From assembly GCA_039028695.1 (NCBI GenBank), contig JBCCHN010000125.1, positions 1 to 15,538 on the forward strand: DNA of 15,538 bases, read 5' to 3'. Origin of the DNA: JANQKX01 sp039028695. GTDB taxonomy: Bacteria; Pseudomonadota; Alphaproteobacteria; Kiloniellales; Kiloniellaceae. Made by a program: the position numbers and the translations under genes. How positions within the stretch are numbered: the first letter of the stretch is position 1; each line of letters starts with the position of its first letter. The notes under the pieces were generated by a model that was not told the origin of the DNA, did no database searches, and saw only the letters and a list, made by a program, of their open reading frames with translations. This document shows, in pieces, positions 14,747 to 15,538 of this stretch.

Positions 14747-15172
14747 AAAGGCACGCTCCTTTTAAGCCGTTAAAACCTTTTCTTGCTTGCATCAAGACGA
14801 CCATACTACCCGCCAATGGCATCCGGACCAAAGCTTCTCTTGCCGTTTTGGCGATCAGAGGGAGATGGTGTGCCGATCTACCTGAAACAACAACCTGTTT
14901 AGGCGACGCGAGAGAATTTGATGACCTGTTTGCCTTGGCCTATGCTTGCGCGGCGGCCGTGCCTTTGCGGCCTTTTTTCATCTTGATCAACTTCCCAAAT
15001 TATTAAGAGATCCAAACCATCGTCTGCAGGGTAAGTGACGCCAGGACGTCGAAGATTTTGGAGAATCGTTTAAACCTTGTAGAAGAAAACTGTGAGAAAG
15101 TTGGCTCTTGACGTGAGATGCCCGCGTATGGAGAGCCTCGGCATAAATTTGGCCGGCTGGAAGATCTGAAGA
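14747..15172. other. Intergenic region between pdxH and the J-domain gene
   Basis: These 426 bases separate two divergent genes. No reading frame in either direction has both a sensible start with a ribosome binding site and recognisable protein sequence. The clear element is the plus-strand terminator at 14955-14978. Promoters for both neighbours must lie here, but no hexamer pair was convincing; TTGGCT (15101-15106) and TTGACG (15109-15114) are -35-like but lack a fitting -10. Confidence 0.5.
14955..14978 (+). terminator. Orphan intrinsic terminator ahead of the J-domain gene
   Basis: GGCCGT (14955-14960) pairs with GCGGCC (14967-14972) as five G-C pairs and one G-T wobble around a six-base loop, followed directly by six T residues (14973-14978). 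It is oriented rightward. The complementary strand has no T-run, so it would act in one direction only. No gene ends before it: the only upstream gene, pdxH, runs the other way. It may end a small RNA or stray rightward transcription. Confidence 0.7.
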
Positions 15173-15538
15173 ATGCAAGACCCCTATAAGCTACTCAAAG
15201 TTGACCGCTCAGCTTCGGCCGAGGCCGTAAAGTCCGCCTACCGCAAATTGGCCAAGGAGCTGCATCCAGATTTGAACCCCGGTAACGTTGAAATCGAGCG
15301 CCGTTTCAAAGAGGTCTCTCAGGCCTATCAAATCTTGGGAGACCCGGAAAAACGTAAGCGCTTCGATCGGGGCGAAATCGATGCCAGCGGTCAAGAGACT
15401 GCCTGGAAAGGGGGATTCTATCGCCAGCAAAGCAGCAGCGGACCCCAGACCAAATACACCCAGACCGGACCCGGCGATGCCTTTAGCGCTGAAAGCATCT
15501 TCTCTGACCTTTTCGGCGCCCGCATGCGCCCGCGGGGC
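15173..15538 (+). CDS. J-domain co-chaperone (DnaJ/CbpA class), 3' end outside the window
   Basis: The first 122 codons of an open frame that runs past the window edge. Residues 3-66 form a complete J-domain: DPYKLLKVDRSASAEAVKSA, helix II with YRKLAKEL, the HPD motif at 31-33 that stimulates DnaK ATPase, and QAYQILGDPEKRKRFDRGE. A Gly/Ser/Gln-rich linker follows (about 70-105), then FSAESIFSDLFGARM, which resembles the region before the C-terminal substrate-binding domains of CbpA-like proteins. No zinc-finger cysteines have appeared by residue 122, so the class B type is favoured. GGAAG nine bases upstream supports the start. Divergent pdxH and a J-domain gene are a known alphaproteobacterial neighbourhood. 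Confidence 0.9.
   Translation, partial: MQDPYKLLKVDRSASAEAVKSAYRKLAKELHPDLNPGNVEIERRFKEVSQAYQILGDPEKRKRFDRGEIDASGQETAWKGGFYRQQSSSGPQTKYTQTGPGDAFSAESIFSDLFGARMRPRG

Noticed and set aside
14816..14902. 28-codon plus-strand frame before the orphan terminator
   Set aside because: No ribosome binding site and no recognisable sequence; it could be chance, so it is not listed as a gene.
14987..15178. 63-codon minus-strand frame before the J-domain gene
   Set aside because: No ribosome binding site or family resemblance, and it overlaps the J-domain leader and start codon.

Overview
The window looks like chromosomal DNA from an alphaproteobacterium, probably of the Rhodospirillales type. This rests on moderately GC-rich genes, a long PotB-type permease, a FieF-like metal exporter, and pdxH divergent from a J-domain gene. 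I infer this from gene content and protein style only; there is no rRNA or other phylogenetic marker. No tRNA, rRNA, CRISPR array, insertion sequence or prophage gene was seen.

Left region (1-2023): a small Flp-type pilin gene with a plausible promoter and a nested hairpin behind it, then a pentapeptide-repeat lipoprotein, both rightward. A leftward gene for a secreted c-type cytochrome of the P460 family follows, with a 270-base divergent intergenic region.

Transport region (2024-10688): two ABC importer cassettes on the plus strand. The first encodes a family 5 (dipeptide/oligopeptide/opine type) binding protein and two permeases, with no ATPase gene beside them. After a 327-base AT-rich gap with a terminator-like hairpin comes a complete polyamine-type cassette in the order ATPase, binding protein, PotB-like permease, PotC-like permease. 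A strong intrinsic terminator between the binding-protein and permease genes probably makes the binding protein more abundant than the membrane parts.

Right region (10830-15538): a PadR-like regulator gene with two 9-base direct repeats 20 bases apart just before its start. Four leftward genes follow, read in the order pdxH, cation diffusion facilitator, tandem universal stress protein, short-chain dehydrogenase; their spacing suits an operon. The metal exporter carries Asn where FieF has its site-A His. The last gene is a J-domain chaperone running rightward off the window; the gap before it holds a strong plus-strand terminator with no visible gene in front of it.

Most of the window is ordinary accessory transport and housekeeping content. 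I found no clear undescribed multi-gene system. The best leads are the altered CDF metal site, the repeat pair at the PadR-like gene, and the orphan terminator.
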